From: Streptomyces sp. TG1A-8
Lineage (GTDB): Bacteria > Actinomycetota > Actinomycetes > Streptomycetales > Streptomycetaceae
Length of the DNA: 64,000 bases
Reading direction: 5' to 3'
Assembly (NCBI RefSeq): GCF_030499535.1
Contig: NZ_JASTLB010000001.1
Span: forward strand, 2,232,001-2,296,000
The position numbers were made by a program, and so were the translations under genes. This document shows positions 29,710 through 37,601 of this stretch, one piece after another; the stretch's first letter is position 1, and every line of letters begins with the position of its first letter. Below the pieces are notes generated by a model. It had not been told where the DNA came from. It did no database searches and saw only the letters and a list, made by a program, of their open reading frames with translations.

Positions 29710-29737
29710 GTGAACAGTTGTAGTAACACTTGTTCAC
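29710..29737. promoter_or_regulatory. Operator-like inverted repeat (site 1)
   Basis: GTGAACAGTTGT (29710-29721) and ACACTTGTTCAC (29726-29737) are inverted copies with 10 of 12 positions matching and a 4-base spacer. It lies between the divergent TetR gene and the small membrane protein genes and has the size of a TetR-family operator. The ten-base core GAACAGTTGT recurs at 29780-29789. Confidence 0.7.
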
Positions 29738-29779
29738 TGACATCGAGTCTAACGCGCCCCGCGGCTTTCCAATTACGGA

Positions 29780-29795
29780 GAACAGTTGTTAACTG
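29780..29795. promoter_or_regulatory. Operator-like repeat (site 2)
   Basis: GAACAGTTGT (29780-29789) repeats the core of site 1, and CAGTT/AACTG (29783-29787, 29791-29795) form a small palindrome around GTT. It ends 6 bases before the TetR gene start, suggesting autoregulation. Confidence 0.6.
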
Positions 29796-29801
29796 GATGA
29801 C

Positions 29802-30494
29802 ATGAGTCACACGCTCGGCATCCGGCAGGCCCAGAAGCAGAAGACCCGGCAGGCGTTCCTGGACGCCGCGCTGGAGCTGCTGGAGGAGCAGAGCCTGAGC
29901 AGCCTGGGCCTGCGCGAGGTCACCCGGGCCGTCGGCGTGGCCCCGACCGCCTTCTACCGCCACTTCCGCTCCACCGCCGACCTCGGCGTGGCCCTGGTCG
30001 ACGAGGCGCTGGGCAGCCTGCACCCGATGGTGCGGACGACGGTGTCCGCGGCGGGCGACAGCGAGGAACGCATCGCGCGCGCCATCGAGCTGATCGCCGG
30101 CCACGTGGACGCGTACCCCGCGCACGTCCGTTTCATCGCCCGCGAGCGGCACGGCGGGGTCCAGCCGGTGCGCGAGGCCATCCAGGCCCAGCTGGCCCGG
30201 TTCGCCGCGGAGGTCGGGGCCGAGCTGTCCCAGGACCCCCAGGCCGCGGGCTGGAACGAGGACGACCTGCTGATGCTGGCGCACCTCTACGTCGACCAGA
30301 TGCTGATCACCGCCTCGCTGTTCCTGGACGCGCTGGAGGCACCGCGGGAGGAGCGGGAGCGGGTCACCCGGCTCGCCGCCCGGCAGTTGCGGCTCATCAG
30401 CATCGGCCGCCGGCACTGGCTGGACCGAGGCGGCCGGCGGCGCCCCGGCGGGGTCAGCCCCCGGCGTCCTCCGCCTCCCGGTACAGGGCCGTGA
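29802..30494 (+). CDS. TetR family transcriptional regulator (FabR-like)
   Basis: 230-aa DNA-binding regulator. The N-terminal helix-turn-helix is QKTRQAFLDAALELLEEQ...LREVTRAVGVAPTAFYRHF (about residues 13-55); the C-terminal part has the ligand-binding helices with HVRFIARERHGGVQPVREAI and a tail rich in Arg and Pro that runs into the convergent WYL gene (41-base overlap). The helix arrangement resembles FabR-type regulators of lipid metabolism, but no effector can be read from the sequence. The two operator-like repeats upstream suggest it controls itself and the divergent membrane-protein genes. Confidence 0.88.
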   Translation: MSHTLGIRQAQKQKTRQAFLDAALELLEEQSLSSLGLREVTRAVGVAPTAFYRHFRSTADLGVALVDEALGSLHPMVRTTVSAAGDSEERIARAIELIAGHVDAYPAHVRFIARERHGGVQPVREAIQAQLARFAAEVGAELSQDPQAAGWNEDDLLMLAHLYVDQMLITASLFLDALEAPREERERVTRLAARQLRLISIGRRHWLDRGGRRRPGGVSPRRPPPPGTGP

Positions 30495-31434
30495 CGGAGC
30501 GGACCGCCGCCAGCAGCTCCGCGCGGGCCTCGGGCGGGTCGAGGACCTCCACCTGGTCGGAGAAGCCGAGCAGGTGGCGGACCGCGCGCAGCACCGGGTA
30601 GGTCAGCCGGGCGGTGACCCACTCGCCCTCGCCGTCGTCGTGCAGCGGCTCGGTCAGCTGGGCGGCGGCCATGCGCCGGAACATGTCGAGGCGGGCGCGC
30701 CGGATCCGGACCGTGACGTCGATCGCGTCCGGCGGCCGCTCCTCCACCCGGCGGCGCACCACCTCCCAGACGTCGGCGAGTTCGACGCCGGGCCGGCGCC
30801 GCACGGGTTCGTCCAGCGGGCGGGCCGAGCGCACCCGGTCGGCGCGGAACAGCCGTGGTGCGCCGCGCCGGTCGGCGACCAGGTACCAGACGCCGGCCTT
30901 GGCGACCAGACCGTAGGGGTCCACGGTGTACGTGCGCGGCTCGCGCTGCCCGCTGTGCCGGTAGCGCAGCCGCAGACGCCGGTCGGAGAAGACCGCGTCC
31001 TGCAGCACCTCCAGGTCGACGGTCCGGTGCGGGCCGCCGCGCCAGCGGGTGGCGTCCACCATGATGCGGCGGCCGGCGGCCTCGGCGGCGGGCCGGTGCG
31101 GTTCCGGCAGGGCCGCCATCACCTTGCGCAGGGCCGAGCCGAGCGCCGCGTCCAGGCCGAGCGCGGCGTGGGCGCCCCGGGCGGCCAGGACGAACAGGGC
31201 CCGGGACTCGTCGGCGGTCAGCCCGGTGACGTCGGTGCGGAACCCGGCGAGGAGTTCGATGCCGCCGTGCCGGCCGCGCTCGGCGTAGACGGGGACGCCG
31301 GAGGCGGACAGCGCCTCGACGTCCCGGTAGATGGTGCGGACCGACACCTCCAGCCGGCCGGCGAGTTCGCGCGCGGGGACGCGGCCCCGGGTCTGCAGGA
31401 GCAGCAGGATCGACAGCAGCCGGTCGGACTTCAC
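30454..31434 (-). CDS. WYL-domain transcriptional regulator (YafY-type)
   Basis: 326-aa regulator: N-terminal winged HTH (VKSDRLLSILLLLQTRGRVP, RELAGRLEVSVRTIYRDVEALSASG) followed by a WYL domain, visible as YTVDPYGLVAKAGVWYLVADRRG (about residues 180-202), and a C-terminal WCX-type extension. WYL domains are thought to sense small ligands or nucleic acid. GTG 31434 was chosen because it opens the usual KSDRLLSIL. Divergent from the DinB-like gene with an inverted repeat between them, so it probably regulates that gene. Confidence 0.87.
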   Translation of the reverse strand: MKSDRLLSILLLLQTRGRVPARELAGRLEVSVRTIYRDVEALSASGVPVYAERGRHGGIELLAGFRTDVTGLTADESRALFVLAARGAHAALGLDAALGSALRKVMAALPEPHRPAAEAAGRRIMVDATRWRGGPHRTVDLEVLQDAVFSDRRLRLRYRHSGQREPRTYTVDPYGLVAKAGVWYLVADRRGAPRLFRADRVRSARPLDEPVRRRPGVELADVWEVVRRRVEERPPDAIDVTVRIRRARLDMFRRMAAAQLTEPLHDDGEGEWVTARLTYPVLRAVRHLLGFSDQVEVLDPPEARAELLAAVRSVTALYREAEDAGG

Positions 31435-31473
31435 GCGCCAAGGATTCCGCCGCCGCGGAACCCGGCGCAAATG

Positions 31474-31490
31474 CTGACGGGTTCTGTCAG
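31474..31490. promoter_or_regulatory. Inverted repeat between WYL regulator and DinB-like gene
   Basis: CTGAC (31474-31478) and GTCAG (31486-31490) are inverted around a 7-base spacer, 45 bases before the DinB-like gene start, in a short A+T-richer patch. Likely operator for the WYL protein; this is inference from position. Confidence 0.4.
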
Positions 31491-31535
31491 GTTATCCGCG
31501 CATCCTCGGCGTACCGACCAACGGAGAGGCACACC

Positions 31536-32135
31536 ATGACCACCACCGGTTTCACCGACCCGCGCCCCGTCTACACCCGCGCCACCGAGCAGGCGGCGGC
31601 CGTCATCAGGACGGTGCGCCCCGAGCAGCTCGGCGACCCGACGCCCTGTTCCGAGTACGACGTACGGGCCCTGCTGGCGCACGTCGTCGGCGGCACCCGG
31701 CGGACCGCGGTGGTCGGCGAGGGCGGCGACGGGTTCGCGGTGGACCCGTCCGTCGGGGGCGTCGGGGACGACGGCTGGGCGGCGGCCTACGACGAGGTGC
31801 GCGCCCGGGTGCTGAAGGCCTGGGAGAGCGACGAGCGCATGACCACCACGGTGCGGGTGCCCTGGGGCGAGGTCCCCGGCCACGCGGCCCTGTCGGGCTA
31901 CGTCATGGAGATCGTCACCCACACCTGGGACCTCGCCGAGGCCCTGGGCCGCCCGCACGGACTGGACCCGGAACTGGCCGAGTTCGCCCTCGCCAACGCG
32001 CGGCGCGTGCTGCCCGACTCCCGCCCCCGGGACGCCGCGACCCCCTTCGACGCCCGCCGCGAGGCCTCCGAGGGGGCCGGGGCCTACGAGCGGCTGGCGG
32101 CCTGGATGGGGCGTGCGCCGCTCAGCCGAGCCTGA
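31536..32135 (+). CDS. TIGR03086-family DinB-like metalloprotein
   Basis: 199-aa protein of the mycothiol-dependent maleylpyruvate isomerase/DinB superfamily. The signature LGDPTPCSEYDVRALLAHVVGG near residue 30 and the VMEIVTHTWDLAEALGR helix (about residue 127) give the three-histidine metal site pattern (His in LLAHVVGG and in VTHTWDLA). Members use mycothiol, the main thiol of actinobacteria; this protein's reaction is not known. Expressed divergently from the WYL regulator. Its 3' end overlaps the thioesterase gene by 14 bases on the opposite strand. Confidence 0.85.
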   Translation: MTTTGFTDPRPVYTRATEQAAAVIRTVRPEQLGDPTPCSEYDVRALLAHVVGGTRRTAVVGEGGDGFAVDPSVGGVGDDGWAAAYDEVRARVLKAWESDERMTTTVRVPWGEVPGHAALSGYVMEIVTHTWDLAEALGRPHGLDPELAEFALANARRVLPDSRPRDAATPFDARREASEGAGAYERLAAWMGRAPLSRA

Positions 32136-32982
32136 CGCGGGCCAGCTGGCGCGACTGGGCGACCAGGCGGTCCTCGCTGTCCCAGACCTCGGCGTCCTCC
32201 TCCAGGAAGCCGCCGGCGAGGTTGCGGGTGGTGATGGACACCCGCAGCGGGCCGGGGGCCGGGCGGTGGCGGACGTGGACGGTGAGTTCGATCGTGGGCA
32301 CCCAGCCCTTGAGGCCGATCTCGAAGGCGGTGGGCGGCAGGGCGTCCACGGCGAGCAGGAGGGACAGCGGGTCGGCGTCGCGGCCGTCCGCGAGGCCGAA
32401 CCAGGCCCGCATCTCGCCCTTGCCGGAGGGGGCGCCCAGCGCCCAGCCGAGGGTGGCCGGGTCCAGCTTGAGCAGCAGGCGGTCGGTGATGGCCGAGCTG
32501 CCGGGGACCGGAGCGGGTGAGTCGTCCGGCCCGAAGCACCGCTCCAGGGGCGGGATCGCGGGCGGGGTCGCCGTCGTGCGGACGTCGTCGGGGAGTGCGG
32601 CGAGGTCGCCGTAGGAGGCGAGGACGCGGATGCGTTCGACCTCGTCGCCCTCGTCGTCGTACTGGAAGAGCGAGGCCTGGCCGGTGGAGAGGGTGCGGCC
32701 GGTGCGCACGGTCTGCGTGCGCACGACCGCCCTGCCGGGCCGGGACGCGGTCAGGTAGTGCGCGGAGACGGTGAAGGGGTCCGGGTGCGGCAGGGCGTCC
32801 GCGAGGGCCCGGCCGAGCACGGCCAGCAGGTAGCCGCCGTTGACGGCGTTGATGATGGTCCAGCCGGCGGAGAGGTCGATGTCGTACACGCCGGGACCGC
32901 GCCGGACGACGGCCGTGTCGCGGTCGAACTCGCTGTCGCCGATCACGGCCCGCGTGGCGGGTGCGGAAGCTGCTTCTGACAT
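32122..32982 (-). CDS. Acyl-CoA thioesterase-like protein (TesB-type double hotdog)
   Basis: 286 aa with two hotdog halves: N-terminal YDIDLSAGWTIINAVNGGYLLAVLGRAL and PFTVSAHYLTASRPGRAVVRTQTVRTGRTLS, C-terminal LLLKLDPATLGWALGAPSGKGEMRAW, then LSLLLAVDALPPTAFEIGLKGWVPTIELTVHVR. The pattern is of the acyl-CoA thioesterase/TesB group; substrate chain length is unknown. ATG 32982 begins SEAASAPATRAVIGDSEFD. An A+T-richer patch with an imperfect palindrome (TTACTAAGCGGTAG, 33004-33017) lies just upstream, likely its promoter/operator. Confidence 0.85.
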   Translation of the reverse strand: MSEAASAPATRAVIGDSEFDRDTAVVRRGPGVYDIDLSAGWTIINAVNGGYLLAVLGRALADALPHPDPFTVSAHYLTASRPGRAVVRTQTVRTGRTLSTGQASLFQYDDEGDEVERIRVLASYGDLAALPDDVRTTATPPAIPPLERCFGPDDSPAPVPGSSAITDRLLLKLDPATLGWALGAPSGKGEMRAWFGLADGRDADPLSLLLAVDALPPTAFEIGLKGWVPTIELTVHVRHRPAPGPLRVSITTRNLAGGFLEEDAEVWDSEDRLVAQSRQLARVRLG

Positions 32983-33003
32983 GGCTGAACGGTACAACAA
33001 GAG

Positions 33004-33017
33004 ATTACTAAGCGGTA
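33004..33017. promoter_or_regulatory. A+T-rich imperfect palindrome before thioesterase gene
   Basis: TTACTAAGCGGTAG sits about 20-35 bases before the thioesterase start in one of few A+T-rich patches of the window; TAC/GTA halves are inverted. Many fatty-acid regulators bind short sites of this kind. No consensus match is claimed. Confidence 0.3.
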
Positions 33018-33135
33018 GCTTTGAACGGTCCGGCGGGATGGCGGACCGGCCCGCCGGACACCGGGGGCCGGACGGCTCCCCGGACCGGGACGGGTCCCCC
33101 GTCGGCCCGCCCGCGCCCCGCGGGAGCACCCGCGT

Positions 33136-33795
33136 CTAGTCCTCGGTCACCGTCGAGCGCCGGTTCCACGCCCGCGGCGCCCGCCAGTGGAACCGCATCG
33201 CGAGCAGCCGCAGGACGAAGGCCGTGACGACCGCGAGGGCGCTGGTGAGCGGGGTCAGGACGTCGTGGCGGATGCACAGCACCACCATCGTGGCACCGAC
33301 GATCGCCGGGACCGCGTACAGGTCGCGGTCCCAGCGCAGCAGCGACGGCACCTCGTTGGCGAGCACGTCGCGCAGCACGCCGCCGCCGACCGCGGTGGCC
33401 AGGCCCAGGGTCGCGGACGCGGTCAGGCCGAGCCCGTGGTCGTACGCCTTGGTCGTACCGCTGACGCAGAACAGGCCGAGGCCGGCCGCGTCGAAGACCA
33501 GGACGGCCGCCTGGATCCGCTCCACGTGCGGGTGCAGGAAGAACACCACGAGCGTGGCGAGCAGCGGGGTGACGAAGTAGCCGAGGTCGGTGAACGCGGC
33601 CGGGGGCACGGCCCCGATGACCAGGTCGCGGAACATCCCTCCGCCCAGCGCGGTGACCTCGGCGAGCACGGCGATGCCGAACACGTCGAAGTTCTTGCGG
33701 ACGGCCAGCAGCGCGCCGGAGATCGCGAACACGAAGATGCCGATGACGTCGAGCGTGTGCTGGACGGAGGGACTGAAGAGTTGCTGGAGCTGCAC
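33136..33795 (-). CDS. TRIC-type (UPF0126) ion channel protein
   Basis: 219-aa seven-helix membrane protein. The two-fold repeat of the family is visible: VTALGGGMFRDLVIGAVPPAAF in the first half and ATAVGGGVLRDVLANEVPSLL in the second. TRIC channels of bacteria conduct monovalent cations, mainly K+. The GTG at 33795 begins QLQQLFSPSVQHTLDVIG. The frame is open up to 33846, but those 17 codons lie in a hairpin and look non-coding. Single gene; the peptide transporter operon ends upstream. Confidence 0.92.
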   Translation of the reverse strand: MQLQQLFSPSVQHTLDVIGIFVFAISGALLAVRKNFDVFGIAVLAEVTALGGGMFRDLVIGAVPPAAFTDLGYFVTPLLATLVVFFLHPHVERIQAAVLVFDAAGLGLFCVSGTTKAYDHGLGLTASATLGLATAVGGGVLRDVLANEVPSLLRWDRDLYAVPAIVGATMVVLCIRHDVLTPLTSALAVVTAFVLRLLAMRFHWRAPRAWNRRSTVTED

Positions 33796-33821
33796 CCGGA
33801 CATTCTCACCCGCCGGCGCGT

Positions 33822-33846
33822 GTGAGCCTTGCGAAGCAAGGCTCAC
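33822..33846 (-). terminator. Hairpin near TRIC start
   Basis: GTGAGCCTTGC (33822-33832) and GCAAGGCTCAC (33836-33846) form a perfect 11-bp stem with loop GAA. It probably ends transcription from the peptide ABC operon, being the second of two hairpins after it. Confidence 0.6.
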
Positions 33847-33903
33847 CGGACGGCCTTCCCGCGGTGTGGACGCTCACACGGGCGGGGCCTCGGACCGGCC
33901 GGT

Positions 33904-33945
33904 GCACACCGAGGGCCGTCGCGGTCGCGGCGGCCCTCGGTGTGC
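33904..33945 (-). terminator. Hairpin after peptide ABC operon
   Basis: GCACACCGAGGGCCG (33904-33918) and CGGCCCTCGGTGTGC (33931-33945) form a perfect 15-bp stem with a 12-base loop, 40 bases past the ATPase stop on the minus strand. Strong terminator without U-tract. Confidence 0.75.
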
Positions 33946-33985
33946 GGTACGCGTGCCGGGCCGGCGCGGGCCGGCCCGGCACGGG

Positions 33986-35434
33986 CTACTCGTCGGCCGT
34001 GTCCCCGGCAGCCGCGGTCCCGGCCTCGCGCGCCGTCTGCTCGGCGACGGCCTCCGGCGCCCCGGACGGGGCGTCGGCGGCGGCACCGGTGGAGCCGGTG
34101 GCCTCCTCGACGGGCCCGTCGGCCCCGGGCGCGGCCTTCCCGGTCGAGACCCTGTCCCCCGGACCGGTCCCCGGACCGGCCGCCGGCGCGGTCCCCTCGC
34201 CGGCCGTGTCCCCGGCAGCCGCGGTGCCGGCCTCCCGGGCGGCGGCGTCCCCGGGGGCCGCCGCCCGCGCGGACGCCGCCGCCCCGCGCGCCGCGCCGTC
34301 GGAGACCACCGCGTCCGGCACCAGCTGCGAAGCCTCCTTCGCCGCCGACAGCAGGACCGTGTCCTGCGGGGCCTGGTCGGCGAAGTTCTCCGGATGGTGG
34401 CAGGCGACCCGCTGGCCGGCCCTCAGCTCCACGAGCTGCGGCTCGGTCGTCCGGCAGATCTCCGTCGCCTTCCAGCAGCGGGTGTGGAAGCGGCAGCCCG
34501 AGGGCGGGGCGATCGGCGACGGCACGTCACCGCGCAGCAGGATGCGCTCGCTCTTCGCACCCCGCCGCCGGGGGTCCGGCACCGGCACCGCCGACATCAG
34601 CGCCTTGGTGTACGGGTGCATCGGCGCCTCGTACAGCGAGGTGCGGTCGGCGATCTCGACGATCTTGCCCAGGTACATCACCGCGATCCGGTCCGACACG
34701 TGCCGGACCACCGAGAGGTCGTGCGCGATGATCACGTAGGTGAGGCCCAGTTCCTCCTGGAGGTCGTCCATGAGGTTGACGACCTGGGCCTGGATCGACA
34801 CGTCGAGCGCCGACACCGGCTCGTCCGCGACGACCAGCTTCGGCTTCAGGGCGAGCGCGCGGGCGATGCCGATGCGCTGGCGCTGGCCGCCGGAGAACTC
34901 GTGCGGGTAGCGGTTGTAGTGCTCGGGGCTGAGACCGACCAGCGACAGCAGCCGCTGGACCTCCTTCTTGACCCCGCCCTCGGGCTCCACGCCCTGGAGC
35001 CGGAAGGGCGCCGAGACGATCGAGCCGATGGTGTGGCGGGGGTTCAGGGAGCCGTACGGGTCCTGGAAGATCATCTGGATGTCGCGGCGCAGCGGGCGCA
35101 TCCGGCCGCTCGACAGCCGTGTGATGTCCTGGCCCTCGAACGTGATCCTCCCGCCGGTCGGGTCCTGGAGGCGGGTGATGACCCGGCCCATGGTCGACTT
35201 GCCGCAGCCCGACTCGCCCACCACGCCCAGGGTCTCGCCCTTGCGCACCTCGAAGTCGATGCCGTCGACGGCCTTCACGGCGCCGACCTGGCGCTGCAGG
35301 ATGCCCTTCTTGATCGGGAAGTGCTTGGTCAGTCCCTCGACCCTGAGCAGCACCTCGCGGTCCGCGGAACCGTCCCCGGGAGCGGACGCCTGCTGCGGGA
35401 CCACGGCCCCGTCCGTCTTCTTGGTCTCACTCAC
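33986..35434 (-). CDS. Oligopeptide/dipeptide ABC transporter ATP-binding protein (OppF-type)
   Basis: One of two ATPases of a peptide importer. 482 aa: Walker [15 protein letters not shown] signature [16 protein letters not shown], Walker [17 protein letters not shown]-loop in IAHDLSVV, and the oligopeptide C-terminal domain with cysteines [14 protein letters not shown]...ACHH that could bind an Fe-S cluster as in some actinobacterial homologues (inference). GTG 35434 overlaps the preceding gene's TGA. The protein is about 130 residues longer than usual because of a Pro/Ala/Gly-rich tail (from about residue 395) containing a repeated [13 protein letters not shown]. Confidence 0.93.
   Translation of the reverse strand: MSETKKTDGAVVPQQASAPGDGSADREVLLRVEGLTKHFPIKKGILQRQVGAVKAVDGIDFEVRKGETLGVVGESGCGKSTMGRVITRLQDPTGGRITFEGQDITRLSSGRMRPLRRDIQMIFQDPYGSLNPRHTIGSIVSAPFRLQGVEPEGGVKKEVQRLLSLVGLSPEHYNRYPHEFSGGQRQRIGIARALALKPKLVVADEPVSALDVSIQAQVVNLMDDLQEELGLTYVIIAHDLSVVRHVSDRIAVMYLGKIVEIADRTSLYEAPMHPYTKALMSAVPVPDPRRRGAKSERILLRGDVPSPIAPPSGCRFHTRCWKATEICRTTEPQLVELRAGQRVACHHPENFADQAPQDTVLLSAAKEASQLVPDAVVSDGAARGAAASARAAAPGDAAAREAGTAAAGDTAGEGTAPAAGPGTGPGDRVSTGKAAPGADGPVEEATGSTGAAADAPSGAPEAVAEQTAREAGTAAAGDTADE
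33994..34233. repeat. 33-bp direct repeat in ATPase C-terminal tail
   Basis: CGGCCGTGTCCCCGGCAGCC begins both copies, at 33994-34026 and 34201-34233, with 32 of 33 bases identical and 207 bases offset (69 codons). Both copies are in the same reading frame and encode [12 protein letters not shown] in the tail of the OppF-type ATPase. Suggests expansion of the low-complexity tail by duplication. Confidence 0.8.
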
Positions 35435-36525
35435 AGCTTCGGCGCAATCTCTTCGGTCCAGATCCGCTCACGGTCCTCGGCCGGGAGGTGGCAGGCGGAC
35501 CAGTGCCCGGTGCCCACCAGTTCCAGCTCGGGGCGCACCGTGCGGGTGACGTTCCCCTTGGGGATGTCCGCGTACGGGCAGCGCGGGTGGAAGGCGCAGC
35601 CCGAGGGGACGTTGATGAGGCTCGGCGGCGAGCCCTTGACCGGGATGAGCCGTTCGGAGGTCTCGCGGTCGATGCGGGGCATCGAGCCGAGCAGGCCCCA
35701 GGTGTAGGGGTGCTGCGGCCGTTCGAAGACCTCGTCGGCCGGGCCGCGCTCCACGCACCGGCCGCCGTACATCACCAGGACGTCGTCGGCGATCTCGGCG
35801 ACCACGCCGAGGTCGTGGGTGATCATGACCACCGCGGAGCCGAACTCCTTCTGCAGGTCCCGGATCAGGTCGAGGATCTGCGCCTGCACGGTCACGTCGA
35901 GGGCGGTGGTCGGCTCGTCCGCGATGAGCAGCTCGGGGTTGTTCACCAGCGCCATCGCGATCATGGCGCGCTGGCGCATGCCCCCGGAGAACTCGTGCGG
36001 GTAGCCGTCGACGCGCTTGGCGGGCTCGGGGATGCCGACCCGGTCGAGCATCTCCACGGCCCGCTTGCGGGCGACCTTCCTGCTGACGTCGTGGTGCACC
36101 CGGTACGCCTCGACGATCTGGTCGCCGATCTTGTAGTACGGGTGCATCGCGGACAGCGGGTCCTGGAAGATCATCGCCATTTCCCGGCCGCGGAGCTTGC
36201 GCACCTCGTCCGGGGCCGCGGAGACCAGCTCCTTGCCGTCCAGCCAGATCTCGCCGGACATCTGCACGTTCTTGCCGCGCGCCCCGAGCCGGTGCAGGCC
36301 CATGATCGCCAGCGAGGTGACGGACTTGCCGGAGCCGGACTCGCCGACGATGGCGAGGGTCCTGCCCTTCTCCAGCGAGAAGCTGAGCCCGTCGACGGAC
36401 TTGACCAGGCCGTCGTCGGTCGGGAAGTGCACCTTGAGGTCGCGGACCTCCAGGAAGGCTTCGGGCGCCCGGCGGGCGGGGGCGGGCTCCCCCGCCGTGG
36501 CGCCGGTCTTGGAGAGTTCGGTCAC
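35431..36525 (-). CDS. Oligopeptide/dipeptide ABC transporter ATP-binding protein (OppD-type)
   Basis: Second ATPase of the importer, 364 aa. Walker [12 protein letters not shown], signature [17 protein letters not shown], Walker [16 protein letters not shown]-loop in MITHDLGVV, and the C-terminal oligopeptide-transporter domain with FHPRCPYA and other cysteines. The GTG at 36525 overlaps the permease TGA (GTGA) and is followed by [11 protein letters not shown]. The gene overlaps the OppF-type ATPase start by GTGA at 35431-35434, so permease and both ATPases are translationally coupled. Confidence 0.94.
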   Translation of the reverse strand: MTELSKTGATAGEPAPARRAPEAFLEVRDLKVHFPTDDGLVKSVDGLSFSLEKGRTLAIVGESGSGKSVTSLAIMGLHRLGARGKNVQMSGEIWLDGKELVSAAPDEVRKLRGREMAMIFQDPLSAMHPYYKIGDQIVEAYRVHHDVSRKVARKRAVEMLDRVGIPEPAKRVDGYPHEFSGGMRQRAMIAMALVNNPELLIADEPTTALDVTVQAQILDLIRDLQKEFGSAVVMITHDLGVVAEIADDVLVMYGGRCVERGPADEVFERPQHPYTWGLLGSMPRIDRETSERLIPVKGSPPSLINVPSGCAFHPRCPYADIPKGNVTRTVRPELELVGTGHWSACHLPAEDRERIWTEEIAPKL

Positions 36526-37529
36526 GAGAGCCTCACCCGCGGGTCGGCGGCGGCGTAGAGCACGTCCACCAGGAGGTTTGCGAAGACGACGAAGAAGGCG
36601 GCGAGGAGCGTCACGCCGAGGATCTTGGGCAGGTCGTTGTCGGTGATGCCCTGCACCGCGTACTGGCCGATGCCGGGCAGCGAGAACACCGACTCCGTGA
36701 TCACGGCACCGCCGAGCAGCAGGCCGATGTCCATGCCGAAGACCGTGATGATCGGGGTGAGGGCGGCGCGCAGTCCGTGCCGGGTGACGACGGTGCGCTC
36801 CCGCAGGCCCTTCGCCCGGGCCGTGCGGATGAAGTCCTCGTTCATCGTCTCCAGCATGCCCGAGCGGGTGAGCCGCGCGTAGATGGCGGAGTACAGCAGG
36901 GCGAGCGAACACCACGCCGGGAAGAGGGTGTTGGCCCACTGCGAGGGGTTCTCGGTGAACGGGACGTAGGTCTTGCCGAAGATCGGCCACTGGTACTCGA
37001 AGAGCAGGATCGCCAGGTTGCCCGTGAAGAACATGGGCAGCGAGACGCCGGTGAGCGCGACGCCCATGAAGGCCCGGTCGAGCACCGAGCGCGGCCTCAG
37101 CGCCGAGACGACACCGGCCACCACGCCCGAGACCAGCCACAGGACGGCAGCGCCCACGGCCAGTGAGAGGGTGATCGGAAGACGCGAGGTGAGCTCCGGC
37201 CAGACCGCCTGGTGGTTCTTGAAGGAGTAACCGAAGCAGGGCGCGTCACAGTGCACCGTGGTGGGGCCGAGGTCGTAGGTGGCGCCGGCCACGATCCCCT
37301 TGATGAAGTGCCAGTACTGGACGTAGACGGGCTGGTCCAGACCGAGGTTGTGCTTGACAGCGGCGATGTCCGCCCTGGACGGGCTCTTGCCGATGTACTG
37401 CTGCGCCAGCTGGTCCGCCGTCTGGCCGACGAGCCGCGGCAGCAGGAAGAAGATGGCGAAGGTGACCGCGGAGACGACCAGCAGCAGGATCACTGCCGCG
37501 AACGTCCGGCGGAGGATGTACGAGATCAC
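36522..37529 (-). CDS. Peptide ABC transporter permease (OppB/DppB-type)
   Basis: 335-aa membrane subunit. N-terminal helix (ISYILRRTFAAVILLLVVSAVTF), then five further helices, with the EAA loop signature TARAKGLRERTVVTRHGLRAAL (about residues 235-256) that docks onto the ATPases. The long periplasmic loop between helices 1 and 2 includes a Cys pair (VHCDAPCFGYSF). It forms the channel with the OppC-type permease. GTG 37529 follows the binding-protein gene by 72 bases. Confidence 0.93.
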   Translation of the reverse strand: MISYILRRTFAAVILLLVVSAVTFAIFFLLPRLVGQTADQLAQQYIGKSPSRADIAAVKHNLGLDQPVYVQYWHFIKGIVAGATYDLGPTTVHCDAPCFGYSFKNHQAVWPELTSRLPITLSLAVGAAVLWLVSGVVAGVVSALRPRSVLDRAFMGVALTGVSLPMFFTGNLAILLFEYQWPIFGKTYVPFTENPSQWANTLFPAWCSLALLYSAIYARLTRSGMLETMNEDFIRTARAKGLRERTVVTRHGLRAALTPIITVFGMDIGLLLGGAVITESVFSLPGIGQYAVQGITDNDLPKILGVTLLAAFFVVFANLLVDVLYAAADPRVRLS

Positions 37530-37601
37530 GGGGACCGGCGCTGGTGCCCGCGGGCCGCGAAGCCCGCGGGCGCCAATGCCTTCACCTGCCTTCCGAGGCT
37601 G

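Noticed and set aside
33796-33846. Upstream extension of the TRIC gene by 17 codons
   Set aside because: The region is a perfect hairpin (33822-33846) and homologous proteins begin QLQQLFSPSVQH; the ORF start there is not supported.
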